A stretch of 64,000 nucleotides of DNA from positions 1-64,000 of the forward strand of contig NZ_FOPM01000016.1 in the NCBI RefSeq assembly GCF_900113485.1. The letters run 5' to 3'. The notes beneath the pieces are model-generated. The model did not search any database. It worked only from the letters and a program-made list of their open reading frames with translations, and was not told the DNA's origin. This document shows positions 8,251 to 18,767 of the stretch, piece after piece; within the stretch, counting starts at the first letter, position 1, and each line of letters starts with the position of its first letter. This DNA is from Methylobacterium gossipiicola. GTDB taxonomy: Bacteria > Pseudomonadota > Alphaproteobacteria > Rhizobiales > Beijerinckiaceae. The position numbers and the translations under genes are program-made.

Positions 8251-10923
8251 TCAAGTCAGGGATTTGCCGGAATTTCTCATGCGTCCGACGATGTCGGAAA
8301 CGTCCCGGGACAGGGTCGGACGCGCGCCGATCGCCGCAAGTGATTGAGCCGCCTTGGCTTGCCGTCCCGGTTCGAGCATCCGCCAGGAACCGAACCCCGT
8401 GAGGAGCCGCGCGGCGATCTGGGGATTGGTGGGATCGAGGGCGAGCACGGTCTCGGCGAGGAAATCGTAGCCGGCTCCATCCGCCCGGTTGAACTGGGTC
8501 GGATTGGCCGCACTGAAGCTGCCGACCAGGGAGCGCACGCGATTCGGGTTGGTCATGGCGAAGGCCGGGTGGGATTGAAGTCGGCGCACCCGGTCGAGGG
8601 TCTCGTCCTCCGGAATGGTGGCCTGGATCGCGAACCATTTGTCCAGCACCAGGGGCTCGTCGGCGTAGCGCTCGGCGAAGGCCGTTAGGGCCGCTTCACG
8701 CGCCGGCCCCGGAATCAGGGCGAGAACCGAGAGGGCGGCGAGGCGGTCCGTCATCGTGGTGGCCGCCGCGAGCTGCCTTTCCGCCCGGGCTGTCCCTTCC
8801 TGCGGATCGGCCGCGGCGATGAGGTCGAGGGCGACATTGCGCAGGGCCCGGCGGCCGGCCGAGGCGGCATCCGGTGAGAACGGCGTTCCGGCGGGGTCCG
8901 AGAGGTCGTCGCGCAGGCGTGTCAGGCGCGCGAAAAGGCCCGTGCCGATGCTTTGGCGAAGGTCGTCGCGGGCTTGGTGGATCGCGTCGGGGTCGATGGT
9001 GTCGCCGAGCGCATGGGCGATGTCGCTTTCGCTCGGAACCGTCAGGACGAGGGCGGCAAAAGCGGGGTCGGACAGGGCTTCGCCATCGAGGAATCTCCCG
9101 AGGGCGGTGACGAAGCCATCAGGATTTGGCCGCTGGGATTCGGGACGCGAACCGGCGACGAGGTGCGCCATCGCGAGATCCTGCGCGGCTTGCCAGCGGT
9201 TGAACGGGTCGGTGTCCTGGGCGAGGAGAATGAGGCGGTCGGCTTCCGTCGCCTCCGTCGCGACCCGAACCGGAGCGGAGAAGCCTCGGAACAGGGACAC
9301 CACCGGAGCGACGGGGACGTTGCGGAACGTGACCGTGTCGGTGGTCCGCTCGAGCACGAAGACGCCGTCCCGCACCCGGTCGCTCACGGCGTCGCGCAGC
9401 ACACCCTGCGGTCCGACGAGGCCGAGGGCCACGGGAATCACGAGGGCCGGGGCCGCGTCGGTTTCGCCCGCGCTTTCCTTCCGAGCGGGACCGGGAGGAA
9501 GCTCCTGGCGCAGGTGCAGGGTATAGGTCCCGGTCGCCGCGTCGTGTTCGCCCGCGACGGTCACCACCGGGGTGCCGGGGCGGTCGTACCAGCGCGCGAA
9601 GGCGGCGAGGTCGCGGCCCGAGACGGCGGCGAAGGCGGCGAGGAAATCCTCGACCGTGGCGGCCGTGCCGTCGCAATCCGCGAAGTAGCGGTCCATGCCA
9701 CGGGCGAAGGTCTCGGCGCCGAGGAGCGTGCGCAGCATCCGAACGATCTCGGCGCCCTTCTCGTAGACGGTAGCCGTGTAGAAGTTGTTGATCTCGGCGT
9801 ATTGTTGCGGACGCACCGGGTGGGCGAGGGGGCCGGCATCCTCGGGGAACTGCCGCGCCCGCAGGGTGCGGACCTCACCGATGCGGTGAACCGCCCGCGA
9901 GCGCATGTCGGAGGAGAATTCCTGGTCGCGGAAGACCGTCAGCCCCTCTTTAAGACAGAGCTGGAACCAGTCCCGGCAGGTGACGCGGTTGCCCGACCAG
10001 TTGTGGAAGTACTCGTGGGCGATGATCGCTTCGATGGCGGCGTAATCGGCGTCCGTCGCCGTCTCGGGACTTGCCAGCACGTAGCGGTCGTTGAAGATGT
10101 TGAGTCCCTTGTTCTCCATGGCCCCCATGTTGAAGTCCGACACGGCGACGACGTTGAAGACGTCGAGGTCGTAGATCCGGCCAAACGCCTTCTCGTCCCA
10201 GGCCATGGAGCGGATGACCGCGTCGAGGGCGTAAGCCGCGCGCTCTGCCTTGCCGGGCTCGACATAGATGCCGAGTTCGACGGCACGGCCGTCGCGGGTG
10301 GTGAACGCGCCCCCCAGCCGGTCGAGGCGTCCGCCCACGAGGGCGAAAAGATAGGCGGGCTTCGGATGGGGATCGTGCCAGACGGCGTAGTGCCGCCCCG
10401 GCCCCGCTTCCCCGGCCTCGACGGGATTGCCGTTGCCCAGCAGCACGGGCGCTTCCCCACGGTCCGCCTCGATGCGGGTGGTGTAGACGGCCAGGCAGTC
10501 GGGCCGGTCGAGGAAATAGGTGATCCGGCGGAAGCCGTCGGCCTCACACTGGGTGCAGTAGACGCCGTTCGAGCGGTAGAGGCCCATGAGGCGGGTGTTG
10601 GCCGTCGGATCGATCTGGGTGCGGATCGTGAGGGTGAAGGGCTCGGCCGGCGGTTGGCGGAGGGTGAGGCTCGTGTCCGTCACCGTATAGGCGTCGGGCG
10701 CCAGGGCGACGCCGTCGCGTTCGATGGACAGGAGCGTGAGATCCTCGCCGTCGAGGACGAGGTCCGCGCCCCGTTGACCGGCCGGATTGGGCCGGAGGTT
10801 CAAGGTCGCGGTCACCCGCGTCGCATGGGCGTCCAGGCTGATGTCGAGGGCGACCCGGTCGATGAGGTGGTCGGCAGGACGGTAATCTGCGAGCCGGATC
10901 GGGATCGGGGTTTCGGTGCGCAT
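8251..10923 (-). CDS. pepN: Aminopeptidase N (M1 zinc metallopeptidase)
   Basis: An 890-aa M1-family aminopeptidase that removes N-terminal residues from peptides in the cytoplasm. The exopeptidase motif GAMENKGLNIFND precedes the zinc site HEYFHNWSGNRVTCRDW, with H303, E304 and H307 and the third ligand E in LKEGLTVFRDQEF. The length and the short N-terminal beta domain match the E. coli PepN type, and the C-terminal helical domain is complete to the stop. There is no signal peptide. It is transcribed in the same direction as the PleC-like kinase, 177 nt upstream of that gene's chosen start, so co-transcription is possible but not obvious. Confidence 0.96.
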   Translation of the reverse strand: MRTETPIPIRLADYRPADHLIDRVALDISLDAHATRVTATLNLRPNPAGQRGADLVLDGEDLTLLSIERDGVALAPDAYTVTDTSLTLRQPPAEPFTLTIRTQIDPTANTRLMGLYRSNGVYCTQCEADGFRRITYFLDRPDCLAVYTTRIEADRGEAPVLLGNGNPVEAGEAGPGRHYAVWHDPHPKPAYLFALVGGRLDRLGGAFTTRDGRAVELGIYVEPGKAERAAYALDAVIRSMAWDEKAFGRIYDLDVFNVVAVSDFNMGAMENKGLNIFNDRYVLASPETATDADYAAIEAIIAHEYFHNWSGNRVTCRDWFQLCLKEGLTVFRDQEFSSDMRSRAVHRIGEVRTLRARQFPEDAGPLAHPVRPQQYAEINNFYTATVYEKGAEIVRMLRTLLGAETFARGMDRYFADCDGTAATVEDFLAAFAAVSGRDLAAFARWYDRPGTPVVTVAGEHDAATGTYTLHLRQELPPGPARKESAGETDAAPALVIPVALGLVGPQGVLRDAVSDRVRDGVFVLERTTDTVTFRNVPVAPVVSLFRGFSAPVRVATEATEADRLILLAQDTDPFNRWQAAQDLAMAHLVAGSRPESQRPNPDGFVTALGRFLDGEALSDPAFAALVLTVPSESDIAHALGDTIDPDAIHQARDDLRQSIGTGLFARLTRLRDDLSDPAGTPFSPDAASAGRRALRNVALDLIAAADPQEGTARAERQLAAATTMTDRLAALSVLALIPGPAREAALTAFAERYADEPLVLDKWFAIQATIPEDETLDRVRRLQSHPAFAMTNPNRVRSLVGSFSAANPTQFNRADGAGYDFLAETVLALDPTNPQIAARLLTGFGSWRMLEPGRQAKAAQSLAAIGARPTLSRDVSDIVGRMRNSGKSLT

Positions 10924-11068
10924 GGATGCCTCGTTCGGTCGCCGGTCTCCCTCTTGAATCGCTTATCGTCCGCGCGCAACGCATCGGCCGCCCGGCGTGC
11001 CATGCACGACGTTGACGGGGCTCCCCCGGCGCCCACATAGGCCGACAGCAACAGGAGAGTTCCAGACG

Positions 11069-11509
11069 ATGCGTTTCCTGCACACCATGGTCCGCGTGGC
11101 GGATCTCGACAAAGCGCTGGCCTTCTATGTCGATACCTTCGGCCTCACGGAGGTCCGCCGCATCGACAACGAGAAGGGCCGCTTCACCCTCGTGTTCCTG
11201 GCCGCGCCCGGAGATGCGGCGACCGCCCGCGAAACACAGGCGCCGGTGATCGAATTGACCCACAATTGGGACCCGGAGACCTATACGGGCGGGCGCAATT
11301 TCGGCCACCTCGCCTACGAGGTCGACGACATCTACGCTTTCTGCGCGAAGCTCCAGGCCGCCGGGATCACCATCAACCGGCCCCCGCGCGACGGCAACAT
11401 GGCCTTCGTCAAATCCCCGGACGGCATCTCCATCGAGCTGCTGCAGAAGGGCGAGGCCAAGCCGCCGCAGGAGCCGTGGGTGTCCATGGAGAACACCGGC
11501 TCCTGGTGA
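11069..11509 (+). CDS. gloA: Lactoylglutathione lyase (glyoxalase I)
   Basis: A 146-aa enzyme that converts the methylglyoxal-glutathione hemithioacetal to S-lactoylglutathione. The four metal ligands of the family are visible at H5, E62 (VIELTHNWD), H80 ([10 protein letters not shown]) and E123 (GISIELLQ). The substrate loop includes [18 protein letters not shown] 11069 is preceded by aggagag and gives the standard start [10 protein letters not shown]. It is divergent from pepN, with 145 nt between the starts, and is followed by its own hairpin terminator, so it is probably monocistronic. Confidence 0.95.
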   Translation: MRFLHTMVRVADLDKALAFYVDTFGLTEVRRIDNEKGRFTLVFLAAPGDAATARETQAPVIELTHNWDPETYTGGRNFGHLAYEVDDIYAFCAKLQAAGITINRPPRDGNMAFVKSPDGISIELLQKGEAKPPQEPWVSMENTGSW

Positions 11510-11518
11510 GCGTTTTCG

Positions 11519-11554
11519 CGATCCCGGGCCGGATCACCATCCGGCCCGGGATCG
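11519..11554 (+). terminator. Hairpin terminator after gloA
   Basis: A perfect 16-bp inverted repeat (cgatcccgggccggat / atccggcccgggatcg) with loop cacc begins 10 nt after the gloA stop. It has no clear T-run but is by far the strongest structure in the gap before rnpB. Confidence 0.75.
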
Positions 11555-11621
11555 TGCGATGATCGCTGCACCTACGACCGGCCGCTTGACCTCGCGGCGT
11601 TACCCGGCGCACATCCGCCGC

Positions 11622-12037
<416 letters not shown>

Positions 12038-12444
12038 AGTTGTCCTTCGATGGCGCGCCCCGCCCCGGGGGCACCCGCGCCGCGTCATTCGCCACGATGA
12101 CCACACCTTCGCACCAAAAACTCACCCTCGGTTAACCTTGCTGAGGTCTGATCGACACGGGTCCATCGCGTGCGGGCCCGTTCGTTGACGGCGCTCAGAG
12201 GCCCATGGTACCCCGATTCATCCCGTCAGCGGCGATTTTCGGATCGACGGACGCATCCCGAGATCGTCGGGCCGGCGTTCGTGTGAGCGATCGCGCGCGC
12301 CGCCATGCCGGTGATGCCCCGTCTCTCCGTGCCGCCCCAGGGCGGCCCCGCCAGCTGGAAGGGACGCATGCGCGGCTCCATCCCCGTCGCGTCTTCGACG
12401 CTCAGTTCCTCTCCCCTCCACGCGCCGATCGTCCGGGTGACGCG
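12038..12444 (+). other. Gap between rnpB and rsmH, no gene seen
   Basis: About 407 nt. In most bacteria mraZ would lie directly upstream of rsmH, but no MraZ-like protein can be read here in any frame. The reading frame of rsmH is open back to 12205, but that stretch is low in family similarity and Arg/Pro-rich, so I treat it as untranslated. The promoter of the cell wall cluster is presumably here; I cannot point to a convincing -35/-10 pair. Confidence 0.5.
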
Positions 12445-13488
12445 ATGAAGCGCGGGCGCGAGCCCAGGCCCCAGACCGATGGGGGGCCGCATATTCCAGT
12501 CCTGCTCGCCGAGGTTCTGAGCGCCCTCGATCTGCCGGGCCGGACCCTGGCGGTGGACGGCACCTTCGGGGCCGGCGGCTACACTCGCGCGATGCTCGGC
12601 GCCGACCCGTCCGTGCACGTGCTGGCCATCGACCGCGATCCCGGTGCCATCGCGGACGGCGCCCCCACCGTGGCGGCGGCGCAGGGCCGGCTCACCCTGG
12701 TGCCGGGGCGCTTCGGCAGCCTCGATGCCTGCGTGCGAGAGGCCGGCTGGCCCCAGGCCGATGCCGTCGTCCTCGATATCGGCGTCTCGTCCATGCAGAT
12801 CGACCAGGCCGAGCGCGGTTTCTCGTTCCGCCACGACGGCCCCCTCGACATGCGGATGGAGCGCGCCGGGCGCAGCGCCGCCAACCTCGTCAACGAGGCC
12901 GAGGAAGGGGATCTGGCCGACATCATCTATCATTACGGCGAGGAGCGCCGCTCACGGGCCGTGGCGCGCGCCATCGTGGAGGCCCGCCGCAAGGGCCGCA
13001 TCGAGACCACGGCGGCCTTGGCCGAGATCGTCGCCAGCGTGGTCTGGGCCGATCCGGCGAGCGGTATCCACCCGGCGACCCGGACGTTCCAGGGCCTGCG
13101 CATCGCGGTGAACGACGAACTCGGCGAACTCGTCCAGGCCCTGCACGCGGCCGAGCGCATCCTGCGCCCCGGCGGCCGCCTCGCCGTCGTCACCTTCCAT
13201 TCCCTGGAAGACCGCATCGTCAAGCAGTTCTTCTCGGCCCGCAGCGGCCGGGCGGCCCAAGGGTCACGGCACCTCCCGAGCCTCGAAGCGCCGGCCCCCC
13301 GCAGCTTCACCGCCGTGACCAAGGGGCCGGTGCTGCCGACCGACTCCGAGACCTTCGCCAACCCGCGGGCCCGCTCGGCCAAGCTGCGCGCGGTGGAACG
13401 CACGGACGCGCCTGCGCCCGCGCCCCTGGCCGCCATCGAGACCCTCGCGGCTCTGCCGGAGCGGACAGGCAGGAGCGCGCGCCGGTGA
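12445..13488 (+). CDS. rsmH: 16S rRNA (cytosine1402-N4)-methyltransferase
   Basis: RsmH (MraW) methylates N4 of C1402 in the 16S rRNA decoding centre using S-adenosylmethionine. The predicted 347-aa protein begins [10 protein letters not shown] and reaches the family start [13 protein letters not shown]. The SAM-binding loop is [15 protein letters not shown]. The conserved blocks [36 protein letters not shown] and [15 protein letters not shown] are all present. ATG 12445 gives a length close to the family's 310-350. It is the first gene of the truncated dcw cluster and overlaps ftsL by 4 nt (GTGA). Confidence 0.95.
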   Translation: MKRGREPRPQTDGGPHIPVLLAEVLSALDLPGRTLAVDGTFGAGGYTRAMLGADPSVHVLAIDRDPGAIADGAPTVAAAQGRLTLVPGRFGSLDACVREAGWPQADAVVLDIGVSSMQIDQAERGFSFRHDGPLDMRMERAGRSAANLVNEAEEGDLADIIYHYGEERRSRAVARAIVEARRKGRIETTAALAEIVASVVWADPASGIHPATRTFQGLRIAVNDELGELVQALHAAERILRPGGRLAVVTFHSLEDRIVKQFFSARSGRAAQGSRHLPSLEAPAPRSFTAVTKGPVLPTDSETFANPRARSAKLRAVERTDAPAPAPLAAIETLAALPERTGRSARR

Positions 13489-13916
13489 TCCGTTTGCTGA
13501 ACGTCCTGGCGGTCCTGGGCCTCATCGGCTCGGCGATCTACGCCTACTCCATCAAGTACGACACGCTGTATCAGGCCGGTCAGGTCTCGAAGGCCCGTAC
13601 CCAGCTGCATCGCGAGCGCCAGGCCATCGCCGTCCTGCGCGCCGAGTGGCAGCTGCTCACGCGGCCCGACCGCCTGCAGAAGGCCGTGGAGCGACACCTC
13701 GCCTTGGAGCCCATCGGCACGAGCCATCTCGGCCGCCTGTCCGACCTGCCCGAGCGCCCCGACCGCGGCGACGAGATCGGCCGTCTCCTCGCCGCTACCG
13801 CGACCCCGAAGGAGAAGCCCGGCGCCAACGAGCCACGCACCACGGGCTCGATCACGACCCGCACCAGCACGACCCGCACGACCACCACCAAGACCCCGAC
13901 CACGGCTTCGAGGTAG
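13485..13916 (+). CDS. ftsL: Cell division protein FtsL-like
   Basis: A 143-aa bitopic membrane protein of the divisome. A single transmembrane helix (about 4-24) is followed by a periplasmic coiled-coil-like stretch (about 30-70) containing [19 protein letters not shown], as in alphaproteobacterial FtsL. The C-terminus, after about residue 105, is an unusual low-complexity tail of Thr, Arg and Ser. The start is GTG at 13485, overlapping the rsmH stop. Sequence conservation in FtsL is weak, so the call rests on size, topology and its place between rsmH and ftsI. Confidence 0.85.
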   Translation: MIRLLNVLAVLGLIGSAIYAYSIKYDTLYQAGQVSKARTQLHRERQAIAVLRAEWQLLTRPDRLQKAVERHLALEPIGTSHLGRLSDLPERPDRGDEIGRLLAATATPKEKPGANEPRTTGSITTRTSTTRTTTTKTPTTASR

Positions 13917-13921
13917 CACCC

Positions 13922-15760
13922 GTGTCGCAAGACGTTTTTTCGGAGTCCGCTCCGTCCGAGACCGAAGCCGTCGAGGGGCCCGTGGCCGACCCCGCGCCTG
14001 CGGCGCGTCCCAACGCGGCCATGACCCTCCTGCGGGCGATGTTTCATCTCGCCATCGAGCGCAGCTACGCGCGTGTCGGCCTCGTCGGCCTCGGCTTCGC
14101 CGCCGTGTTCATGACCATCGGGGTCCGCCTCGTGTATCTCGCGGCGTTTCCCGAAACGGACAATTCCGACAAGCGCGTCGCCGCCGCCGCCACCACGGCG
14201 ATCCGGCCCGATATCGTCGACCGCAACGGCGAGATCCTCGCCACGGATATCCGCACGGTCTCGGTCTTCGCCGAGCCGCGCAACATCGCCGACAAGGACG
14301 AGGCGGTGGAACTCCTCACCGCCGTCCTGCCCGGCCTCAACGCCAACGACCTGCGGACCAAGCTCTCGGCCCGTCTCGCCTCGACGGGCAAGGAGAAGGG
14401 CTTCGTCTGGGTCAAGCGCGAGATCACCCCGAAGCAGCAGGCGGAGGTCCACCGCCTCGGCATTCCCGGCATCGGCTTCCTGCCCGACCACAAGCGCGTC
14501 TATCCCAACGGGGTCGCGGCCGCCCACATCCTCGGTGTCACCAACCTCGACAACGTCGGCATCGCCGGCATCGAGAAGTACATCGACCGCCAGGGCAACA
14601 AGGCCCTGAACGAGTTCGGCCTCGTGGCCAAGCAGACCGACCTCCAGCCGGTGCAGCTCTCCATCGACCTCCGGGCGCAGTTCGCCCTGCGCGACGAACT
14701 CGCCTGGGGTGTCGAGCACTTCAGCGCCAAGGCCGCCGCCGGCATGATCCTCGACGTCACCACCGGTGAGGTGATCGCCCTGGCCTCCCTGCCGGATTTC
14801 GACCCCAACGATCCGGCCGACGCCCTCAACCCCGACCGCATCAACCGCATGAATGTGGGCGTCTACGAGATGGGCTCGACCTTCAAGGCGATGACCCTCG
14901 CCATGGCGCTCGATTCCGGCAAGTACAACGTCAATTCGACCTTCGACACCCGGGGCGGCGTGCTGAACTGGGGCCGCCAGAAGATCCACGAATATCACGG
15001 TACCAACCGCGTCATCACCATGCCGGAGGTATTCACCCACTCGTCGAACATCGGCTCGGCCAAGATGGCGCTCGGCATCGGCGTGCCCGGCCACAAGGCG
15101 TTCCTGAAGAAGATGGGCCTCACCGACCGGATGCGGACGGAACTGCCCGAGAGCGCCGAGCCCATCGTTCCCTCGCGCTGGACCGAGATCAACACCATCA
15201 CCATCGCGTTCGGTCACGGCCTCGCCGTGGCGCCGATCCAGGCGGCGGCGGCGGTGGCGGCCATCACCAACGGCGGCAACCTCATGGTGCCGACCTTTCT
15301 GAAGACCACGGAAGCCGACGCCCTCGCCAAGGCGACCCGGGTCCTGAAGCCCGAAACCAGCGAGGCCATGCGCTTCATCATGCGCCTCAACGCGGTGGAG
15401 GGCTCGGCCAAGAAGGCGTCGATCCCGCTCTACTATGTCGGCGGCAAGACCGGCACCGCCGAGAAGGTGATCCACGGGCGCTACGTGAAGAACCGGCTGT
15501 TCACGACCTTCATGGCCGCGTCCCCCATGAACAAGCCGAAATACCTCTTCGTCACCATCATGGACGAGCCCCAGGCCGTGGCGGCGGAATCCGGCACCTA
15601 CGCCACCGCCGCTTGGAACTCCGGCGTGGTGACCGGCCGCGTCATCGAGCGCGTGGCTCCGATCCTCGGCCTGCCGCCGCAATTCGATCCCCCCGCCAAG
15701 CCCTTCCCCCTCATGGTGAAGCTCGGCGCCTATCATGCCACCCAGGTGGACGGACGATGA
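13922..15760 (+). CDS. ftsI: Peptidoglycan D,D-transpeptidase FtsI (PBP3)
   Basis: The septal class B penicillin-binding protein, 612 aa, cross-linking peptidoglycan at division together with FtsW. A cytoplasmic N-terminal tail is followed by one transmembrane helix (about 57-77), the pedestal dimerisation domain (IRPDIVDRNGEILATDI onward), and the transpeptidase domain. The catalytic motifs are S319-T-F-K322 (MGSTFKAM), SSN (THSSNIGSAK) and KTG (GGKTGTAEK). The GTG at 13922 is chosen because the longer open frame would lie inside ftsL. The stop overlaps the murE start. Confidence 0.95.
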   Translation: MSQDVFSESAPSETEAVEGPVADPAPAARPNAAMTLLRAMFHLAIERSYARVGLVGLGFAAVFMTIGVRLVYLAAFPETDNSDKRVAAAATTAIRPDIVDRNGEILATDIRTVSVFAEPRNIADKDEAVELLTAVLPGLNANDLRTKLSARLASTGKEKGFVWVKREITPKQQAEVHRLGIPGIGFLPDHKRVYPNGVAAAHILGVTNLDNVGIAGIEKYIDRQGNKALNEFGLVAKQTDLQPVQLSIDLRAQFALRDELAWGVEHFSAKAAAGMILDVTTGEVIALASLPDFDPNDPADALNPDRINRMNVGVYEMGSTFKAMTLAMALDSGKYNVNSTFDTRGGVLNWGRQKIHEYHGTNRVITMPEVFTHSSNIGSAKMALGIGVPGHKAFLKKMGLTDRMRTELPESAEPIVPSRWTEINTITIAFGHGLAVAPIQAAAAVAAITNGGNLMVPTFLKTTEADALAKATRVLKPETSEAMRFIMRLNAVEGSAKKASIPLYYVGGKTGTAEKVIHGRYVKNRLFTTFMAASPMNKPKYLFVTIMDEPQAVAAESGTYATAAWNSGVVTGRVIERVAPILGLPPQFDPPAKPFPLMVKLGAYHATQVDGR

Positions 15761-17226
15761 CTGCCCAAACCCTCGGTACCCTGTTCCCCGAGGCCGCCGG
15801 CAACGCCACGCCGGTCTCGGGTTTGACGGCGGATTCCCGCGCCGTCGCGCCTGGTTTCGTGTTCGTCGCGGTCCCCGGCACCGCCGCAGATGGCCGCCGC
15901 TTCGCCGCCGGGGCCGTCGCGGCCGGGGCCGTCGCCGTGGTGGGCGAAGGCAAGAAGAAGCCCGAGGGTATCGGCACGGTGCCGTACGTCGCCGTCGCCG
16001 ACGCGCGCCGGAGCCTCGCCCTCGCGGCGAGCCGCCTCGCCGGCCGTCAACCGGCCGAGATCGTCGCCGTCACCGGGACCAGCGGCAAGAGTTCGGTCAC
16101 CGACTTCGTGCGCCAGATCCTGTCCCGCCTCGGCCGCGACGCGGCGAGCCTCGGGACGGTGGGCATCGTCACGAATCGCGGCGCCACCTACGGCTCGCTC
16201 ACGACGCCGGACCCCGTCACCCTGCACGCCACCCTGGCGCGGCTCGCCGACGACGGCATCGAGACCCTCGCCATGGAGGCGTCCTCCCACGGCATCGTGC
16301 AGCGTCGCCTCGACGGGGTCGAACTCTCGGCCGTCGGCTTCACCAATCTCGGGCGCGACCACCTCGATTATCACACCACCCTCGACGATTACCTCGCCGC
16401 CAAGTTGCGCCTGTTCACGGCCCTGGCCCAGCCGGGCATTCCGGCGGTCATCAACGCCGACGGCGCCTTCGCCAAGGTGGTGGCCGCCGCCGCCCTCGCG
16501 CGGGGGCTCCACGTCATGACCACGGGTGAGGCCGGCGAGACAGTCCAGCTCCTGTCGGCGCAGGCGGAAGGGTTCTGTCAGGAGCTGCACCTCGTGGCGC
16601 CCGGCCTCGAAGGGCCAACCGAGTATACGGTTCGGCTTCCCCTCGTGGGCGGGTTCCAGGTGGAGAATGCCCTGCTGGCTGCCGGCCTCGCCCTGGCGAC
16701 CCCGGCCGGGGAAGCCGATCCGGCGGGCGTGATCGCGGCGCTGGAACACCTCACCGGCGTACCTGGCCGCATGGAGCGCATCGGCGAGGTGAACGGCGCC
16801 CTCTGCCTCGTCGATTACGCCCACAAGCCCGAGGCCCTCGAAGGCGTCCTCTCGGCCCTGCGCCCGTTCGTGACGGGCCGCCTCGTCTGCGTGTTCGGCT
16901 GCGGTGGCGACCGCGACCGAGGCAAGCGCCCGATCATGGGTGCCATCGCGGCGCAGGCCGCCGACTGGACCATCGTCACCGACGACAATCCGCGCTCGGA
17001 AGACGCGGCGGCGATCCGCGCCGAGATCCTGGCGGCGGCTCCTAACGCCACCGAGATCGGCGACCGCGCCGAGGCGATCCGCGCGGCCGTGCGGGCGCTT
17101 TCTCCGGGCGATGTCCTCGTGGTGGCCGGCAAGGGCCATGAAACCGGCCAGATCGTGGGATCACAGGTCCTGCCTTTCTCGGATCACGACATCCTCCGGG
17201 CTGCGATCGCGGAACGCCAAGCATGA
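15757..17226 (+). CDS. murE: UDP-MurNAc-L-Ala-D-Glu:meso-diaminopimelate ligase
   Basis: A cytoplasmic Mur ligase (489 aa) that adds meso-diaminopimelate to UDP-MurNAc-dipeptide at the cost of ATP. The P-loop is [16 protein letters not shown]. The substrate domain has the carboxylated-lysine region and [11 protein letters not shown]. The motif DNPRSE near residue 410 is the diaminopimelate-specifying DNPR signature, so the wall is of the mDAP type. ATG 15757 overlaps the ftsI stop and the end overlaps murF, indicating strict coupling. Confidence 0.96.
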   Translation: MTAQTLGTLFPEAAGNATPVSGLTADSRAVAPGFVFVAVPGTAADGRRFAAGAVAAGAVAVVGEGKKKPEGIGTVPYVAVADARRSLALAASRLAGRQPAEIVAVTGTSGKSSVTDFVRQILSRLGRDAASLGTVGIVTNRGATYGSLTTPDPVTLHATLARLADDGIETLAMEASSHGIVQRRLDGVELSAVGFTNLGRDHLDYHTTLDDYLAAKLRLFTALAQPGIPAVINADGAFAKVVAAAALARGLHVMTTGEAGETVQLLSAQAEGFCQELHLVAPGLEGPTEYTVRLPLVGGFQVENALLAAGLALATPAGEADPAGVIAALEHLTGVPGRMERIGEVNGALCLVDYAHKPEALEGVLSALRPFVTGRLVCVFGCGGDRDRGKRPIMGAIAAQAADWTIVTDDNPRSEDAAAIRAEILAAAPNATEIGDRAEAIRAAVRALSPGDVLVVAGKGHETGQIVGSQVLPFSDHDILRAAIAERQA

Positions 17227-18686
17227 CCGACCTATCCCCGCTCTGGTCGCCCCAAGCCTTGGAAGCCGCCACCGGCGGCACCCTGCACGGCGCCCCGAAG
17301 CCGATCACGGGTGCCTCCATCGACACCCGCAGCCTGCAGCCCGGCGATCTGTTCTTCGCCATCCGGGGCGAGGCGCGCGATGGGCACGACTTCGTCCGGG
17401 ATGCCCTGTCGCGGGGCGCGGGGGCCGCCGTGGTGGCGGCGGACCGGGCGGCGGAATTCTCCGGGGCGGGGGCGGTCCTGGCCGTCTCCGGGGTGAGCGA
17501 CGATCCCGTTCTCGACGCCATGCAAGCCCTCGGCCGTGCCGCTCGCGCCCGGTCTCATGCCGGCATCGTCGCCGTCACGGGCTCGGTGGGCAAGACCGGC
17601 ACGAAGGAAGCCCTGCGGCATGTCCTGTCCGCCCAGGGGCCGACCCATGCCTCCGTCGCCTCCTACAACAACCATTGGGGCGTGCCCCTCACCCTGGCGC
17701 GGATGCCGGCGGATGCTGCCTACGGCGTGTTCGAGATCGGCATGAACCACGGCGGCGAGATCGTGCCCCTCACCGCCATGGTGCGGCCGGGCATCGCCCT
17801 CGTGACCACCGTCGAACCGGTGCATATCGAGCATTTCGCGTCCCTCTCGGCCATCGCCGACGCCAAGGGCGAGATCTTCTCGGGGCTCCGTCCCGGCGGC
17901 ACCGCGATCCTCAACCGCGACAACCCGCAGTTCGCGCGGCTGCTCGCCCACGCCCAGGCCTCGGCCGCCGGGCGGGTCGTGACGTTCGGCGAGCATCCCG
18001 AGGCCGATGTCCGGGCCTCCCGTATCGTCCTGCGGCCCGACCTCTCCGTGGTCGATGCCGTGGTCATGGGCATTCCGGTCACTTACCAGCTCGGAACGCC
18101 GGGCCGGCACACGGCCATGAATTCGCTGGGCGTCATGGCGGTGGTCCATGCCCTGGGGGCGGATCTCGCCCTGGCCGCCCTCTCCCTCGCCGCCCTACGA
18201 CCGCCCGTGGGGCGCGGAGAGCGCACCGCCCTTCGGATCGGGGAGGGCGAAGCCTTCCTCGTGGACGAAAGCTACAACGCCAACCCGGCCTCCATCCGGG
18301 CGGCTCTGGCCACCCTGGCGGCCATCGAGACCGGTCCGCGCGGTCGCCGCATCGCCGTGCTCGGCGACATGCTGGAGCTCGGGGCGACGGGCGAGGACCA
18401 CCATCGCGACCTCGGCGGCGCCGTCGAGGCCGCCGGGATCGACCTCGTGTTCACCGCCGGTCCCCTGATGCGCCACCTGTTCGAGGCGCTGCCCGTGACG
18501 CGGCGCGGCACCTGTGGGGCGGCCTCCGGGGACCTCGTGGATCCGCTGCTCGCCACCCTGCGGCCCGGCGACGCCGTGATGGTCAAGGGTTCGAACAGCA
18601 TCCGCATGGGCCGGATTGTCGAAGCCCTCAAAGCCCGGTACGCGAACGCCGGTCAAACCGATCCGTCTCAGGCGCTCGCGCGTTAG
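17223..18686 (+). CDS. murF: UDP-MurNAc-tripeptide:D-alanyl-D-alanine ligase
   Basis: MurF (487 aa) adds D-Ala-D-Ala to complete the UDP-MurNAc-pentapeptide. The N-terminal domain carries [20 protein letters not shown], typical of MurE/MurF. The P-loop is [14 protein letters not shown], and the central domain contains [14 protein letters not shown] and [10 protein letters not shown], both MurF hallmarks. The C-terminal domain contains [10 protein letters not shown] and [11 protein letters not shown]. Translation starts in an ATGA overlap with murE. An 81-nt gap to mraY follows. Confidence 0.96.
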   Translation: MTDLSPLWSPQALEAATGGTLHGAPKPITGASIDTRSLQPGDLFFAIRGEARDGHDFVRDALSRGAGAAVVAADRAAEFSGAGAVLAVSGVSDDPVLDAMQALGRAARARSHAGIVAVTGSVGKTGTKEALRHVLSAQGPTHASVASYNNHWGVPLTLARMPADAAYGVFEIGMNHGGEIVPLTAMVRPGIALVTTVEPVHIEHFASLSAIADAKGEIFSGLRPGGTAILNRDNPQFARLLAHAQASAAGRVVTFGEHPEADVRASRIVLRPDLSVVDAVVMGIPVTYQLGTPGRHTAMNSLGVMAVVHALGADLALAALSLAALRPPVGRGERTALRIGEGEAFLVDESYNANPASIRAALATLAAIETGPRGRRIAVLGDMLELGATGEDHHRDLGGAVEAAGIDLVFTAGPLMRHLFEALPVTRRGTCGAASGDLVDPLLATLRPGDAVMVKGSNSIRMGRIVEALKARYANAGQTDPSQALAR

Positions 18687-18767
18687 GGGCGGCCGGTACG
18701 GCCGGGAGGAGGGGACCCGCGGTCCTCTCCATGCCCGGAAATCCTTTGAACCGCGGCCGGGTGCTGG

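Noticed and set aside
12205..12444. N-terminal extension of rsmH by 80 residues
   Set aside because: RsmH proteins begin shortly before the HIPVLL motif, and the extension resembles translated non-coding DNA.
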